DNA of 64,000 nucleotides from the NCBI GenBank assembly GCA_017642695.1, contig JAEPQD010000001.1, positions 1,497,701-1,561,700 on the forward strand, given 5' to 3'. The position numbers and the translations under genes are program-made. Origin of the DNA: Parvibaculum sp. (GTDB lineage: Bacteria; Pseudomonadota; Alphaproteobacteria; Parvibaculales; Parvibaculaceae). Positions 46,842 to 55,872 of the stretch are shown here, piece by piece (position 1 is the stretch's first letter; each line of letters opens with the position of its first letter). Below the pieces are notes generated by a model. The model was not told where the DNA came from, did not search any database, and was given only the letters and a program-made list of their open reading frames with translations.

Positions 46842-47564
46842 TTACTCTTCTTCGGCCTGCGTGGCTGCGCCCGTCGTGCCGGGGGCAATGGCTTCGCCCG
46901 CCAGCGCCTTCTCGATCAGCGGTTCGAATTCATTCCACGGTATCGCACCCTCGACCTTCTCGCCGTTGATGAAGAAGGTGGGCGTGGAGCGAATGCCGAA
47001 GGTCTTCGCACCCCGCGTCGCAACTTCCTTCACGTGATTGAAGATGCGTTCGTCCTTCATGCACTGGTCGAAGCGCTCTTCCGAAAAGCCGCCCTGCCGC
47101 GCAATTGCCTTCAGGTCTTCCATCGGCGTCTGAGTGAAGGCCCACTGGGTCTGGCGTTCGAACAGCGTGTCGACGAAACCGAAATAGCGCTCGGGCCCCG
47201 CGCAGTGCGACAGCATGAAGCCCGCTGTCGCGATCGGATCGAAGGGGAAGTCGCGCAGGATGTAGTGAACCTTGCCCGTATCGATATAGTTTTCCTCGAG
47301 CTTCGGCAGCGTGTTGGTCGCGAAGTCCGCGCAATGATTGCAGGTCAGCGAGGCATATTCGATGACCGTAACCGGTGCGTCAGGATCACCTTTCGACATG
47401 TCGCCGAGGGGCCCCGCAACCAGCAATTCCTTCTCGAACGCCGTGTCGACCCTGCTGCCTTCCGCCACGTCGCCCCCAGGCGCAAGGAAGAGGTAGCCCA
47501 GATAGCCGAGCACGAGGACAAGTATGGCGGCAGCGCCGACGATAATCGCTCTATTTTGATTCAC
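46842..47564 (-). CDS. DsbA family thiol-disulfide oxidoreductase
   Basis: 240 residues. N-terminal membrane anchor (AIIVGAAAILVLVLGYLGYLFL), then a thioredoxin-like domain with an active-site CNHC in YASLTCNHCADFA and the cis-Pro in GIRSTPTFFINGE. It is of the DsbA_3/4 kind (peri-membrane, Com1-like), forming or breaking disulfides in the periplasm. The DUF721/DsbA/smc cluster is conserved in alphaproteobacteria. Confidence 0.93.
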   Translation of the reverse strand: MNQNRAIIVGAAAILVLVLGYLGYLFLAPGGDVAEGSRVDTAFEKELLVAGPLGDMSKGDPDAPVTVIEYASLTCNHCADFATNTLPKLEENYIDTGKVHYILRDFPFDPIATAGFMLSHCAGPERYFGFVDTLFERQTQWAFTQTPMEDLKAIARQGGFSEERFDQCMKDERIFNHVKEVATRGAKTFGIRSTPTFFINGEKVEGAIPWNEFEPLIEKALAGEAIAPGTTGAATQAEEE

Positions 47565-47667
47565 GAGAACAGGTTCCTACCAGATGTTGGGGCATTATGG
47601 CCTTGGCGGCGGGGGCCCTCAACCAAACCTTTCTGTTGCCTTGGCCCGAGAATCGGGACTCGCAAGG

Positions 47668-48195
47668 CTAGTCTTGGCCGCGCGCGCCGATGATCCTTTC
47701 GCCGAGCTTCTCGAGCGCCTGTTTCAGCGCCGGTTCTTCAATCTTTTCAAGGTCTTGTGCGAGTGCGGCGCGCTCGCCGGTGCTGAGGGCCCGGATCTTT
47801 CTGTAACGCGGACGCGGCTTCGCGGGCAACGGGCCTTGCACGAGCTTGAGGCGGGCGACGGCGCTGTACCCATAATAGGAGTTGATGCGCTCGACGATCT
47901 GCGGCTCGAGATGCCGGATCTCGACCGCGATGGGCCCGTCGACACGGACGGTGAGCGTCGCGCCGCTGCGCTGGCCCTTGCCGCCGGTATCGCCCGAACC
48001 CCTTGGAAAGACGAGCTTTTCCGGCGACGAGAACTCGGCGAGCCCGCCCCCCACGATCTCCGGCCAATGCGCGAGGACATGCGCCTCGCGGAAGCCGCGC
48101 TTGGCGAAGGCCGATTGCGCGGCGGCGAGCACGCGCGCGCCGATGGGCGGCGGGCGGTAGCGCATCGAGGCGACGGGGCGGCCATATCCGGTCAT
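47668..48195 (-). CDS. DUF721 (DciA-like) protein
   Basis: 175 residues. The DUF721 core is KRGFREAHVLAHWPEIVGGGLAEFSSPEKLVFPRG and the later VEIRHLEPQIVERINSYYGYSAVARLKLVQGPLP. DciA-type proteins of this family help load the replicative helicase; whether this one does is an inference. I chose the ATG at 48195 (MTGYGRPVASMRYRPP); other ATGs at 48201 and 48165 are possible and none has a strong ribosome site. It is divergent from mutY. Confidence 0.85.
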   Translation of the reverse strand: MTGYGRPVASMRYRPPPIGARVLAAAQSAFAKRGFREAHVLAHWPEIVGGGLAEFSSPEKLVFPRGSGDTGGKGQRSGATLTVRVDGPIAVEIRHLEPQIVERINSYYGYSAVARLKLVQGPLPAKPRPRYRKIRALSTGERAALAQDLEKIEEPALKQALEKLGERIIGARGQD

Positions 48196-48268
48196 GGCGC
48201 GCATTCTGACTCGAAATCGCGGCCCATGCGAATTGACGGCACGGGGTCTTCCAAGCGATGAGTAGAGG

Positions 48269-49441
48269 ATGGCGGCGAAGAGCAGGAACCTGAGAGAAAA
48301 AACCAGCAAAAACAACGGCAAAGCGGTCGCCGCGCCGCTGCTCGCCTGGTATGACGGGCATGCGCGCGTCTTGCCTTGGCGCGCGCGAAAGGGCGAGCGC
48401 GCGGACCCTTATGCCGTCTGGCTTTCCGAAATCATGCTGCAGCAGACGACGGTGGCGACGGTCGGCCCCTATTTCATGCGGTTTCTCAAGCGCTGGCCGA
48501 CGGTCGAGGCGCTCGCCGCCGCGCCGCAGGAAGAGGTGATGAAGGAGTGGGCGGGGCTCGGCTATTACAGCCGGGCGCGCAACCTCCATGCCTGCGCGAA
48601 GACGGTATCTTCCGACCACGGAGGAAAATTTCCCGATACGGTGGAAGAGCTTGGGAATCTGCCGGGGATAGGTCCCTACACGGCGGCGGCGATTTCGGCG
48701 ATCGCGTTCGGGCGGAACGCGACGGTGGTCGACGGTAACGTGGAGCGCGTGGTGGCGCGGCTCTTCGATTTGCGGACGCCGCTTCCACAGGTGAAGCCCG
48801 AAATCCGGGAAAAGGCCGCGACGTTGACGCCGGAAAAGCGGGCAGGCGACTTCGCGCAGGCGATGATGGACCTCGGCGCGACGGTCTGCACACCGAAGAA
48901 CCCTGCCTGCAATCGCTGTCCGATCAATGACTTGTGCGATGCGAGGGCGGCGGGGACGCAAAGCGTGCTGCCTGCGCGCGCACCGAAGAAGCCGAAACCG
49001 ACAAGGCGCGGCGCCTGCTTCTGGCTGACAAGGGGGAACGAGGTCTGGCTCCGCCGCCGGCCGCAAAAGGGGCTTCTCGGCGGCATGATGGAGGTGCCGG
49101 GCACGCCCTGGGACAGGCGCGAGGCGGCCGACTGTCATCGAACTGTCAATGAAACGTCACAAATGGATTCGGGGGCTCCGGCGCGGGGCGGGGATAACCC
49201 GTTCGGGCATGCGCCGCTCGATGCGACATGGAAACTTGTCCCCGGTTTCGTGAGCCACACCTTCACGCATTTCCATCTGGAGCTCGATGTCTATGTGGCG
49301 GCGACGCGCAGGAAACTTGTCCCCGGGGAGGGAATGTGGGTGCCGCTCGACGAGATCGCGGGCGAGGCGCTGCCGACCGTGATGCGGAAGGTGGCCGCAC
49401 ACGCGATGCCGGACGCGGGATCGCTCTTCGCGAAAAGGTGA
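48269..49441 (+). CDS. mutY: A/G-specific adenine glycosylase
   Basis: 390 residues. MutY removes A opposite 8-oxoG. The catalytic Glu is in WLSEIMLQQTTV, the HhH motif is LPGIGPYTAAAI, the catalytic Asp is in VVDGNVERVVARL, and the 4Fe-4S cluster cysteines are CTPKNPACNRCPINDLC (C-x6-C-x2-C-x5-C). The C-terminal Nudix-like domain includes GLLGGMMEVPGTPW and SHTFTHFHLEL. Between them, residues ~286-313 (ADCHRTVNETSQ...) come from a Pho-box-like repeat inserted in frame and do not look like MutY sequence. Confidence 0.96.
   Translation: MAAKSRNLREKTSKNNGKAVAAPLLAWYDGHARVLPWRARKGERADPYAVWLSEIMLQQTTVATVGPYFMRFLKRWPTVEALAAAPQEEVMKEWAGLGYYSRARNLHACAKTVSSDHGGKFPDTVEELGNLPGIGPYTAAAISAIAFGRNATVVDGNVERVVARLFDLRTPLPQVKPEIREKAATLTPEKRAGDFAQAMMDLGATVCTPKNPACNRCPINDLCDARAAGTQSVLPARAPKKPKPTRRGACFWLTRGNEVWLRRRPQKGLLGGMMEVPGTPWDRREAADCHRTVNETSQMDSGAPARGGDNPFGHAPLDATWKLVPGFVSHTFTHFHLELDVYVAATRRKLVPGEGMWVPLDEIAGEALPTVMRKVAAHAMPDAGSLFAKR
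49132..49160 (+). repeat. Pho-box-like triple direct repeat, copy 2, inside mutY
   Basis: CTGTCAT-CGAA-CTGTCAA-TGAA-ACGTCAC: three heptamers at 11-bp period, nearly the same as 3216-3244, with matching sequence continuing on the right (CAAATGGATTCGG here, CAAACGAATCCGG there). It is read through in the mutY frame. As no promoter is expected here, its presence supports a mobile or dispersed repeat. Confidence 0.75.
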
Positions 49442-49463
49442 AATCGGTCCGTGAGCGGATCGA

Positions 49464-50099
49464 TCAACGCCCCTTCAGCAGTTCCTGTTCCGCCTGCACG
49501 ACCCGGTCGATCTGAAAATAGACGTTGAACGTCTTGCCATGCGGATTGACCGCTGTCAGCACGTCGTAGGAATGACCGCCGTCGGAGAAGAGCGACTGCT
49601 GCTGAGGCTGCAGGCCGAGTGCGCGCAGCATGGCGTATTCCTCGCCGACCGTGATGACGGTGAAGGCCTTTTCGGGCGAAGTGCCGTCGCCGGTTGCGAT
49701 GGAGTTGAAGATGCCCTGGCCGGCGGTGCGATGCAGTTTCGATTTCTTTTCGTCGCCGAGCTTGTCGTAGGCGGCGCCTGCAACGAGGTGCGCATCGAGG
49801 TTTATGTAGGACTGGTCGAGAAGAAGGCCAGCCTGCTTCGCGGCTTCCTTGTAGTTCTCATCCGCCAGCGCCTTGAACATCGCCGTTTGAAACATCATCG
49901 TCTTCGCGCCGAGCAGGTCGAAGCCCGGACTATCGGCATAGGCGAAGCGAAGCGCCGTCCAGTCGGCGTCCTCGACATCACGTTTCGCCTCGGCGAGAAG
50001 CTCTTCGTAGCTGGCTGCCTCGGCGCGGGGGGCGGGCAGGGCCGCGGCCGCGAAGAGAAACGACAGAAAGACCAGAAGCTGAAAGGCGTGACCGCGCAA
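49464..50099 (-). CDS. Exported DUF4919-like protein
   Basis: 211 residues. A signal peptide (FQLLVFLSFLFAAAALPAPRAEA) is followed by YEELLAEAKRDVEDADWTALRFAYADSPGF and a C-terminal half with GDGTSPEKAFTVITVGEEYAMLRALGL and FSDGGHSYDVLTAVNPHGKTFNVYF, which fits my memory of DUF4919. No function is known. I use a TTG at 50099 because GGGAGGAGCGCG stands directly before it; no ATG precedes the signal peptide in this frame. Confidence 0.75.
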   Translation of the reverse strand: MRGHAFQLLVFLSFLFAAAALPAPRAEAASYEELLAEAKRDVEDADWTALRFAYADSPGFDLLGAKTMMFQTAMFKALADENYKEAAKQAGLLLDQSYINLDAHLVAGAAYDKLGDEKKSKLHRTAGQGIFNSIATGDGTSPEKAFTVITVGEEYAMLRALGLQPQQQSLFSDGGHSYDVLTAVNPHGKTFNVYFQIDRVVQAEQELLKGR

Positions 50100-50190
50100 C
50101 GCGCTCCTCCCGAACCGCAATCGACGGAATGAAGCTAACACGCGGGCGGCGAGACGGGATATGCCCGTTTCGGAGGAAGGCCAGCCCGCC

Positions 50191-51343
<1,153 letters not shown>

Positions 51344-51367
<24 letters not shown>

Positions 51368-51439
51368 TAATTCTTTTGAATCAAGAGGTTAACGGATTCG
51401 ACAGATACCATATCGAGTCCCTCGCCGGGAGCGGGACTC
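51344..51439. promoter_or_regulatory. Cluster of six GANTC methylation sites
   Basis: GANTC at 51344, 51355, 51378, 51395, 51415 and 51435 (first base). A random sequence would hold fewer than one in 96 bp. They cover the ccrM promoter and the last ~75 bases of rnhB. A TTAACC half-site on the minus strand (51387-51392) resembles half a CtrA box, but I do not see its partner. Confidence 0.75.
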
Positions 51440-52089
51440 AATATGTTGCGTATCGGCGCGAAGCTGCGGCGGTGGGCGGGCGTCGCGCCGAGACGCGAAA
51501 GCGCATCGAGATGCTCCGGCGTGCCGTAACCCATGTGGCGCTCGAAGCCGTAGCCGGGATGCGCGGCCGAGAGCGCATGCATCAGCCGGTCGCGCGTGAC
51601 CTTCGCGGCGATGGAGGCGGCGGAGATCGAAAGCGCGCGGGCGTCGCCGCCGACGACCGTGCGGGACGCGCAGGCGAGTTTCGGCGAACGGTTGCCGTCG
51701 ATGAGGGCGACATGCGGCGCCCGGGGGAGCGCCGCCACGGCGCGCGTCATGGCGAGCATGGTCGCCTGCAGGATGTTGATGGCGTCGATCTCCTCGACGG
51801 AGGCGATGCCGATGCCGATCTCGGCGCATCTCTCGAGTTCGCAGAGGAGCGCCTCGCGGCGGGCGGCGTCGAGCTTCTTGGAATCGTTGAGGCCGTCGGG
51901 GCAGTTCGACATGTCGAGGATGACGGCGGCGGCGACGACCGGCCCCGCGAGCGGCCCGCGCCCCGCCTCGTCGACGCCGCAGACGAGCCGCGCCGGCGCG
52001 CCCTCTTCCGTCTCGAGCGCGTAGTCGGGCAGGGCGGGCTTCGCCTTCGGCTTCTGCTTTTGCGGCTTCTTTTTCGTGGTGGGCGGCAT
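51364..52089 (-). CDS. rnhB: Ribonuclease HII
   Basis: 241 residues. The active-site motif is [20 protein letters not shown], with further acids in [13 protein letters not shown] and IDGNRSPK. Lys/Pro-rich N-terminal tail (~20 residues) and a C-terminal extension ([19 protein letters not shown]) that runs through the GANTC cluster. The enzyme removes single ribonucleotides from DNA. The rnhB-ccrM pair is common in alphaproteobacteria. Confidence 0.95.
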
Positions 52090-52122
52090 GGGCCGGAGTG
52101 TGCCGCGAGTCAGGCAGAATGG

Positions 52123-52563
52123 CTAGGTAGGAGCGGAACTCTTTATGCGGAGACGCTCTGATGTCGAGGCGCCATAACCATTCACTATCCGCTGAAGACC
52201 TTCCTTGAGAGTAGGTGCTCCAAAATTGATCAGAAGCCCTACAGGAAGATTCAGCAGCCGAAGATATGTGAGAACCTGTTTTGGATGAACAGGTGCCATC
52301 CGCTCGACGGATTTGATCTCCACAACAACTCGTCCTTCGACAAGCAGGTCAATTCTCAGGCAATCCGCAAATGTCATTTCATCGTAGTCGAAGGAGATGA
52401 GCTTCTGCTTCTCTACCTTTAGTCAGCGCCGTTCGAGGTCTCGCGCAAGTACGGCTTCATATACAGATTCCAGCAAGCCCGGGCCGATACCGGTATGCAG
52501 CTTATAAGCGGCATCGACGATCTCGGCTGTGAGGTCTTCGAGGTTTCTTGCCGGACTGTTCAA
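52123..52563 (-). pseudogene. GxxExxY protein gene broken by one stop codon
   Basis: The two halves are in the same frame on the minus strand: LEDLTAEIVDAAYKLHTGIGPGLLESVYEAVLARDLERR, a TGA (52423-52425), then LKVEKQKLISFDYDE...LLVEGRVVVEIKSVE and QVLTYLRLLNLPVGLLINFG. GPGLLESVYE is the GxxExxY motif that names the family. A GGA to TGA change would restore LERRGLKVE, the usual text, so this is one base substitution. The probable start is a TTG at 52563 with AAAGG ahead. Function of the family is unclear. Confidence 0.85.
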
Positions 52564-52586
52564 GCTGCAGCCTTTCAAAAGAGTTT

Positions 52587-52760
52587 GCACACGGAGGCGC
52601 GGAGACACGGAGAAGGTATGCATGCGAACTGGTCGAGCGTGTCACTAGATCCTTTTTCTTGCCGGGCTTCGCCCTGCAAAAATTAGGCGGACTCCATGAT
52701 AGGTGCCCGGGTAGTGCCGTTCTCTTCCTTTTCTCTCCGTGTCTCCGTGCCTCCGTGTGC
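52587..52760. repeat. Inverted pair of a 27-bp CTCCGTG-rich repeat
   Basis: 52587-52613 and 52734-52760 are inverted copies with one mismatch; one arm reads TCTCCGTGTCTCCG followed by YGCCTCCGTGTGC. They are 120 bases apart and stand at the 5' side of the GxxExxY pseudogene. I recall such CTCCGTGTC tracts next to GxxExxY genes in other genomes, but cannot check it here. The bases between hold no gene I can support. Confidence 0.75.
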
Positions 52761-52764
52761 CGAA

Positions 52765-53994
52765 CTAAAGCAGTGCGAGCTGCTTGCCTCTGCCGGGGAC
52801 GCGGAACTGGGAGCAGTCGAGGGTGGTGCCTTCGCGGGAGCGGCGGCCGAGGCCGAGTTTCTTCGTCGCGAGTTCGAAGCGCCGCGCGATCTGCCAGGCG
52901 TAGGGGCCGGTGCCGGACTGGCGTTCGGCCCATTTGGCGTCGTAGTCCTTGCCGCCGCGCATCTGGCGGATGAGCGACATGACGTGATTGGCCTTGTCCG
53001 GCACATGTTCATGCAGCCACTCGACGAAGATGTCGCGGATTTCGAGCGGCAGGCGGAGGATGACGAAGTTTGCGTCTTCGGCACCTGCATAGGCGACGCC
53101 GGTGAGGAGCTTTTCGATCTCCATGTCGTTCAGCGCCGGAATGACCGGCGCGATCATCGCGCCCGTGGGAATGCCGGCATCCGACAGCATCTTGATCGCT
53201 TCGATGCGGCGCGCGGGTGTCGAGGCGCGCGGTTCGAGCGCGCGGGCGAGCTTCGGATCGAGCGTCGTGACCGACAGGGCGACACGGACGAGATTGCGCT
53301 CCGCAAGCGAGGAGAGAATGTCGATGTCGCGCACGATCCGCGCCGACTTCGTCAGGATCGTCACCGGATGATTGTAGGCGGAGAGCACTTCGAGAAGGCT
53401 CCGCGTGATGCGGTATTGCTGCTCGATCGGCTGATAGGGATCGGTGTTCGTGCCCATGGCGATGGGCGCGACCTTGTAGCCGGGCTTCGCAAGCTCCTTT
53501 TCGAGAAGCTGCGCGGCATTCGGCTTCGCGAACAGCTTGCTCTCGAAATCGAGCGCGGGCGAAAGCCCCATATAGGCATGGGTCGGCCGCGCGAAGCAGT
53601 AGACGCAGCCATGCTCGCAGCCCCGATAGGCATTGATCGAGCGGTCGAAGGGAATGTCCGGCGATGAATTGCGCGTGACGATGTGGCGGGCGGTCTCTTC
53701 CGTCACCTGCGTCTTGAGCGCGGGCACGTTGTCGAGACTGTCCCAGCCGTCGTCGATGAGTTCGCGCGACTGCGGCTCGTAGCGGCCGCTCCTGTTGGTC
53801 AGCGCGCCCCGGCCACGGCGGCCGCTCTCGGGCAGAAAAGGCTCGCGGACGCTCGGGGGTACGAGGGTGGCCCCGCGGGGGACGGGGCGTTGGTCCGGGA
53901 GCCCGTGGGACCGCTTGGCCGCGCGGTTGCCGACCGGGGAATCGGCATGTTGCGCGGGGTGGCCGGGGGGCGCTGTTTCGCGACTCGTCGTCAT
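52765..53994 (-). CDS. Radical SAM protein, PA0069/SplB-like family
   Basis: 409 residues. The 4Fe-4S binding CxxxCxxC is in YRGCEHGCVYCFARPTHAYMG (~120-140), and the rest matches the PA0069 family of radical SAM proteins (COG1533, often named DNA repair photolyase): TNTDPYQPIEQQYRITRSLLEVL and TKSARIVRDIDILSSLAERNLV. Reaction not known. The ATG at 53994 has no Shine-Dalgarno; a -10 box ends 7 bases upstream, so the transcript may be leaderless. An SOS box covers the promoter, pointing to a role in DNA damage response. Confidence 0.9.
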   Translation of the reverse strand: MTTSRETAPPGHPAQHADSPVGNRAAKRSHGLPDQRPVPRGATLVPPSVREPFLPESGRRGRGALTNRSGRYEPQSRELIDDGWDSLDNVPALKTQVTEETARHIVTRNSSPDIPFDRSINAYRGCEHGCVYCFARPTHAYMGLSPALDFESKLFAKPNAAQLLEKELAKPGYKVAPIAMGTNTDPYQPIEQQYRITRSLLEVLSAYNHPVTILTKSARIVRDIDILSSLAERNLVRVALSVTTLDPKLARALEPRASTPARRIEAIKMLSDAGIPTGAMIAPVIPALNDMEIEKLLTGVAYAGAEDANFVILRLPLEIRDIFVEWLHEHVPDKANHVMSLIRQMRGGKDYDAKWAERQSGTGPYAWQIARRFELATKKLGLGRRSREGTTLDCSQFRVPGRGKQLALL

Positions 53995-54001
53995 GGGGAT
54001 G

Positions 54002-54040
54002 AGTATATCCAAACACGAGAACAGAACAAGAACATTGTTC
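54002..54040 (-). promoter_or_regulatory. SOS (LexA) box over a leaderless-type promoter
   Basis: GAAC-N7-GAAC at 54019-54033 (GTTC-N7-GTTC on the minus strand), the alphaproteobacterial LexA consensus. A TATACT -10 (54002-54007, minus) stands 7 bases before the ATG, with TTGTTC 16 bases upstream as -35, inside the box. A second small palindrome, GAAC-ATT-GTTC (54030-54040), overlaps it. Confidence 0.7.
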
Positions 54041-54098
54041 CATGGAAGGGCCCCCGCTAGACTGCCCGGAGGGTACGGCGGAACGCAGGGAGGAACCG

Positions 54099-54497
54099 AT
54101 GAGCGTCCGCGAGATAGAGAAGAATCCCATCCATCTCGGGCGGGGCGGGACGGCGCTGGCCGAGCCCGATTTCACCGGCGACCCGGGCTGGTACGAAGCC
54201 TATGGCCAGCGCCACGACGCGGACGGCGCCGACGGACGGCTCGTCTCGATGTTCACCTTCACGAAGCCCTGGGACACATGGGAGATGCACCCGAAGGGCG
54301 CCGAGGTGGTGCTCTGCACGGCGGGACGGATGGTGCTGCATCAGGAAGCGCCGGACGGAACGAAGAAGACCGTGACGCTCAAGGCCGGACAATATGCGAT
54401 CAACGAACCGGGCGTCTGGCACACGGCGGACATCGAGGGGACGGCCACCGCCGTCTTCATCACCTCCGGCCTCGGCACGGAAGTGAAGCCGCGCTGA
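54099..54497 (+). CDS. Cupin-domain protein
   Basis: 132 residues, a single beta-barrel cupin. First motif around DTWEMHPKGAEVVLCTAGRMVLHQ, second around GQYAINEPGVWHTADI; the metal ligands are His and Glu in the first and His in the second, less complete than in a classic cupin. GGGAGGAACCG precedes the ATG at 54099, preferred over 54042. It is divergent from the radical SAM gene and may share the SOS box region. Function unknown. Confidence 0.85.
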   Translation: MSVREIEKNPIHLGRGGTALAEPDFTGDPGWYEAYGQRHDADGADGRLVSMFTFTKPWDTWEMHPKGAEVVLCTAGRMVLHQEAPDGTKKTVTLKAGQYAINEPGVWHTADIEGTATAVFITSGLGTEVKPR

Positions 54498-54557
54498 CGG
54501 GCAAAGGACGCCGCGTCCGATTTTGAAAAACATCGGCCAGCGGCTATCTTGCGCGCC

Positions 54558-55259
54558 ATGTTGAGCGTCGTCATTCCCACACTGAACGCCGAGGAAACCC
54601 TGACCCGGACGCTGGCGCCGCTGGTGCCGGCGGCGGTGCGGGGCGTCGTGCAGGAAGTGATCGTGGTCGATGGTGGCTCGTCCGACCGCACGCTCGAAAT
54701 CGTGGAAGCGGCCGGCGCGAAGCTCGTGACGGCGGCGCGGGGCCGGGGCACGCAGCTCGCGGCGGGCGCGAAAGCCGCGCGCGGCAACTGGCTGCTCTTT
54801 CTGCACGGCGACACGGTGCTGGAACCCGGCTGGGTCGCCGAGGTCGAGAAGTTCTTCGAGCAGATCGAAAGCGGGCGCTTCCGCGACCACGAGATGGCGG
54901 GCGCCTTCCGCTTTGCGCTCGACGATTTTTCGGGCTGGGCGCGTCTCATCGAGCGGATGGTGGCGCTGCGCTGCGCGCTCTTCCGGCTGCCTTACGGCGA
55001 CCAGGGCCTCATCGTGAACAAGCGGCTCTACGACCGGGTGGGTGGCTTCCGCGAATTGCCGCTGATGGAGGATGTCGATCTCGTGCGGCGCATTCCGCGG
55101 CGGCGCCTCATCATGTTCCGCACGCTCGCGGTGACGAGCCCCGCGCGCTACCTCAAGGAAGGTTTCTTCGCGCGCTCCATGCGCAATCTCTTCTGCCTCG
55201 CGCTTTATTATCTGCGCGTGCCGCCGAGGGTGATCGCGAAGATGTACGGCAAGGCCTAG
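54558..55259 (+). CDS. Glycosyltransferase family 2, TIGR04283-like
   Basis: 233 residues. GT-A fold: LSVVIPTLNAEETLTRTL at the start, VVDGGSSDRT and FLHGDTVLEPGW (DxD-like HGD), then GDQGLIVNKRLYDRVGGFRELPLMEDVDLVRRI, the typical text of the TIGR04283 group. It is the first gene of a three-gene cassette with the next two. The donor and acceptor are unknown. An in-frame TTG 9 bases upstream is an alternative start. Confidence 0.88.
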   Translation: MLSVVIPTLNAEETLTRTLAPLVPAAVRGVVQEVIVVDGGSSDRTLEIVEAAGAKLVTAARGRGTQLAAGAKAARGNWLLFLHGDTVLEPGWVAEVEKFFEQIESGRFRDHEMAGAFRFALDDFSGWARLIERMVALRCALFRLPYGDQGLIVNKRLYDRVGGFRELPLMEDVDLVRRIPRRRLIMFRTLAVTSPARYLKEGFFARSMRNLFCLALYYLRVPPRVIAKMYGKA

Positions 55260-55269
55260 GCCGCCGCCC

Positions 55270-55872
55270 GTGTCGCTGGACCCGCAACTCATCATCATGG
55301 CGAAGACGCCGCTCATCGGCGCGGTGAAGACGCGGCTGGCGCGCGACGTCGGCGGCGTCGAGGCGCTCCGCTTCTTTCGCACCGCCGCGCACTCGCTCAT
55401 CCGCCGCGTCGGCCGCGACCCGCGCTGGCGGACGGCGATAGCGGCATCGCCGGACCGCGCCGTCCATGCGCGCGGCATCTGGCCGGAGGACATTCCGCGG
55501 ATCGGGCAGGGGGAAGGCGATCTCGGCCACCGCATGGGCCGCCTCTTCCGCGACCTGCCGCCGGGCCCCGTCGTCATCATCGGCGCCGATATTCCGGGGA
55601 TCGAGCGGCATCACATCGCGGAGGCCTTCGCGGCGCTCGGAAACCACGACGCCGCGATCGGACCGGCGGAGGATGGCGGCTACTGGCTGATCGGCCTGAA
55701 GCGCCGCCCGCGCGTCGCGGAAATATTCCATGGCGTACGCTGGTCGAGCGAGCACGCCATGAAAGACACGCTGAAGAACATCCGTGGACAGAACATGAGC
55801 GTTGCGACGCTCCCCCGGCTGCCCGACATCGACACCGGCGCCGACCTCGCGAAATGGCGGAGGGGCGCATGA
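55270..55872 (+). CDS. DUF2064 glycosyltransferase-like protein (TIGR04282)
   Basis: 200 residues. KTPLIGAVKTRLARDVG, GDLGHRMGRLF, VVIIGADIPGIERHHIAEAF and GPAEDGGYWLIGLKR are the family signature. These resemble nucleotidyltransferases that may activate a sugar for the TIGR04283 enzyme. GTG start, 10 bases after the glycosyltransferase, and 4-base overlap with the methyltransferase. Confidence 0.88.
   Translation: MSLDPQLIIMAKTPLIGAVKTRLARDVGGVEALRFFRTAAHSLIRRVGRDPRWRTAIAASPDRAVHARGIWPEDIPRIGQGEGDLGHRMGRLFRDLPPGPVVIIGADIPGIERHHIAEAFAALGNHDAAIGPAEDGGYWLIGLKRRPRVAEIFHGVRWSSEHAMKDTLKNIRGQNMSVATLPRLPDIDTGADLAKWRRGA

Noticed and set aside
51387-51392. TTAACC half-site near the ccrM promoter as a CtrA box.
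   Set aside because: The second half at the required N7 spacing is missing.
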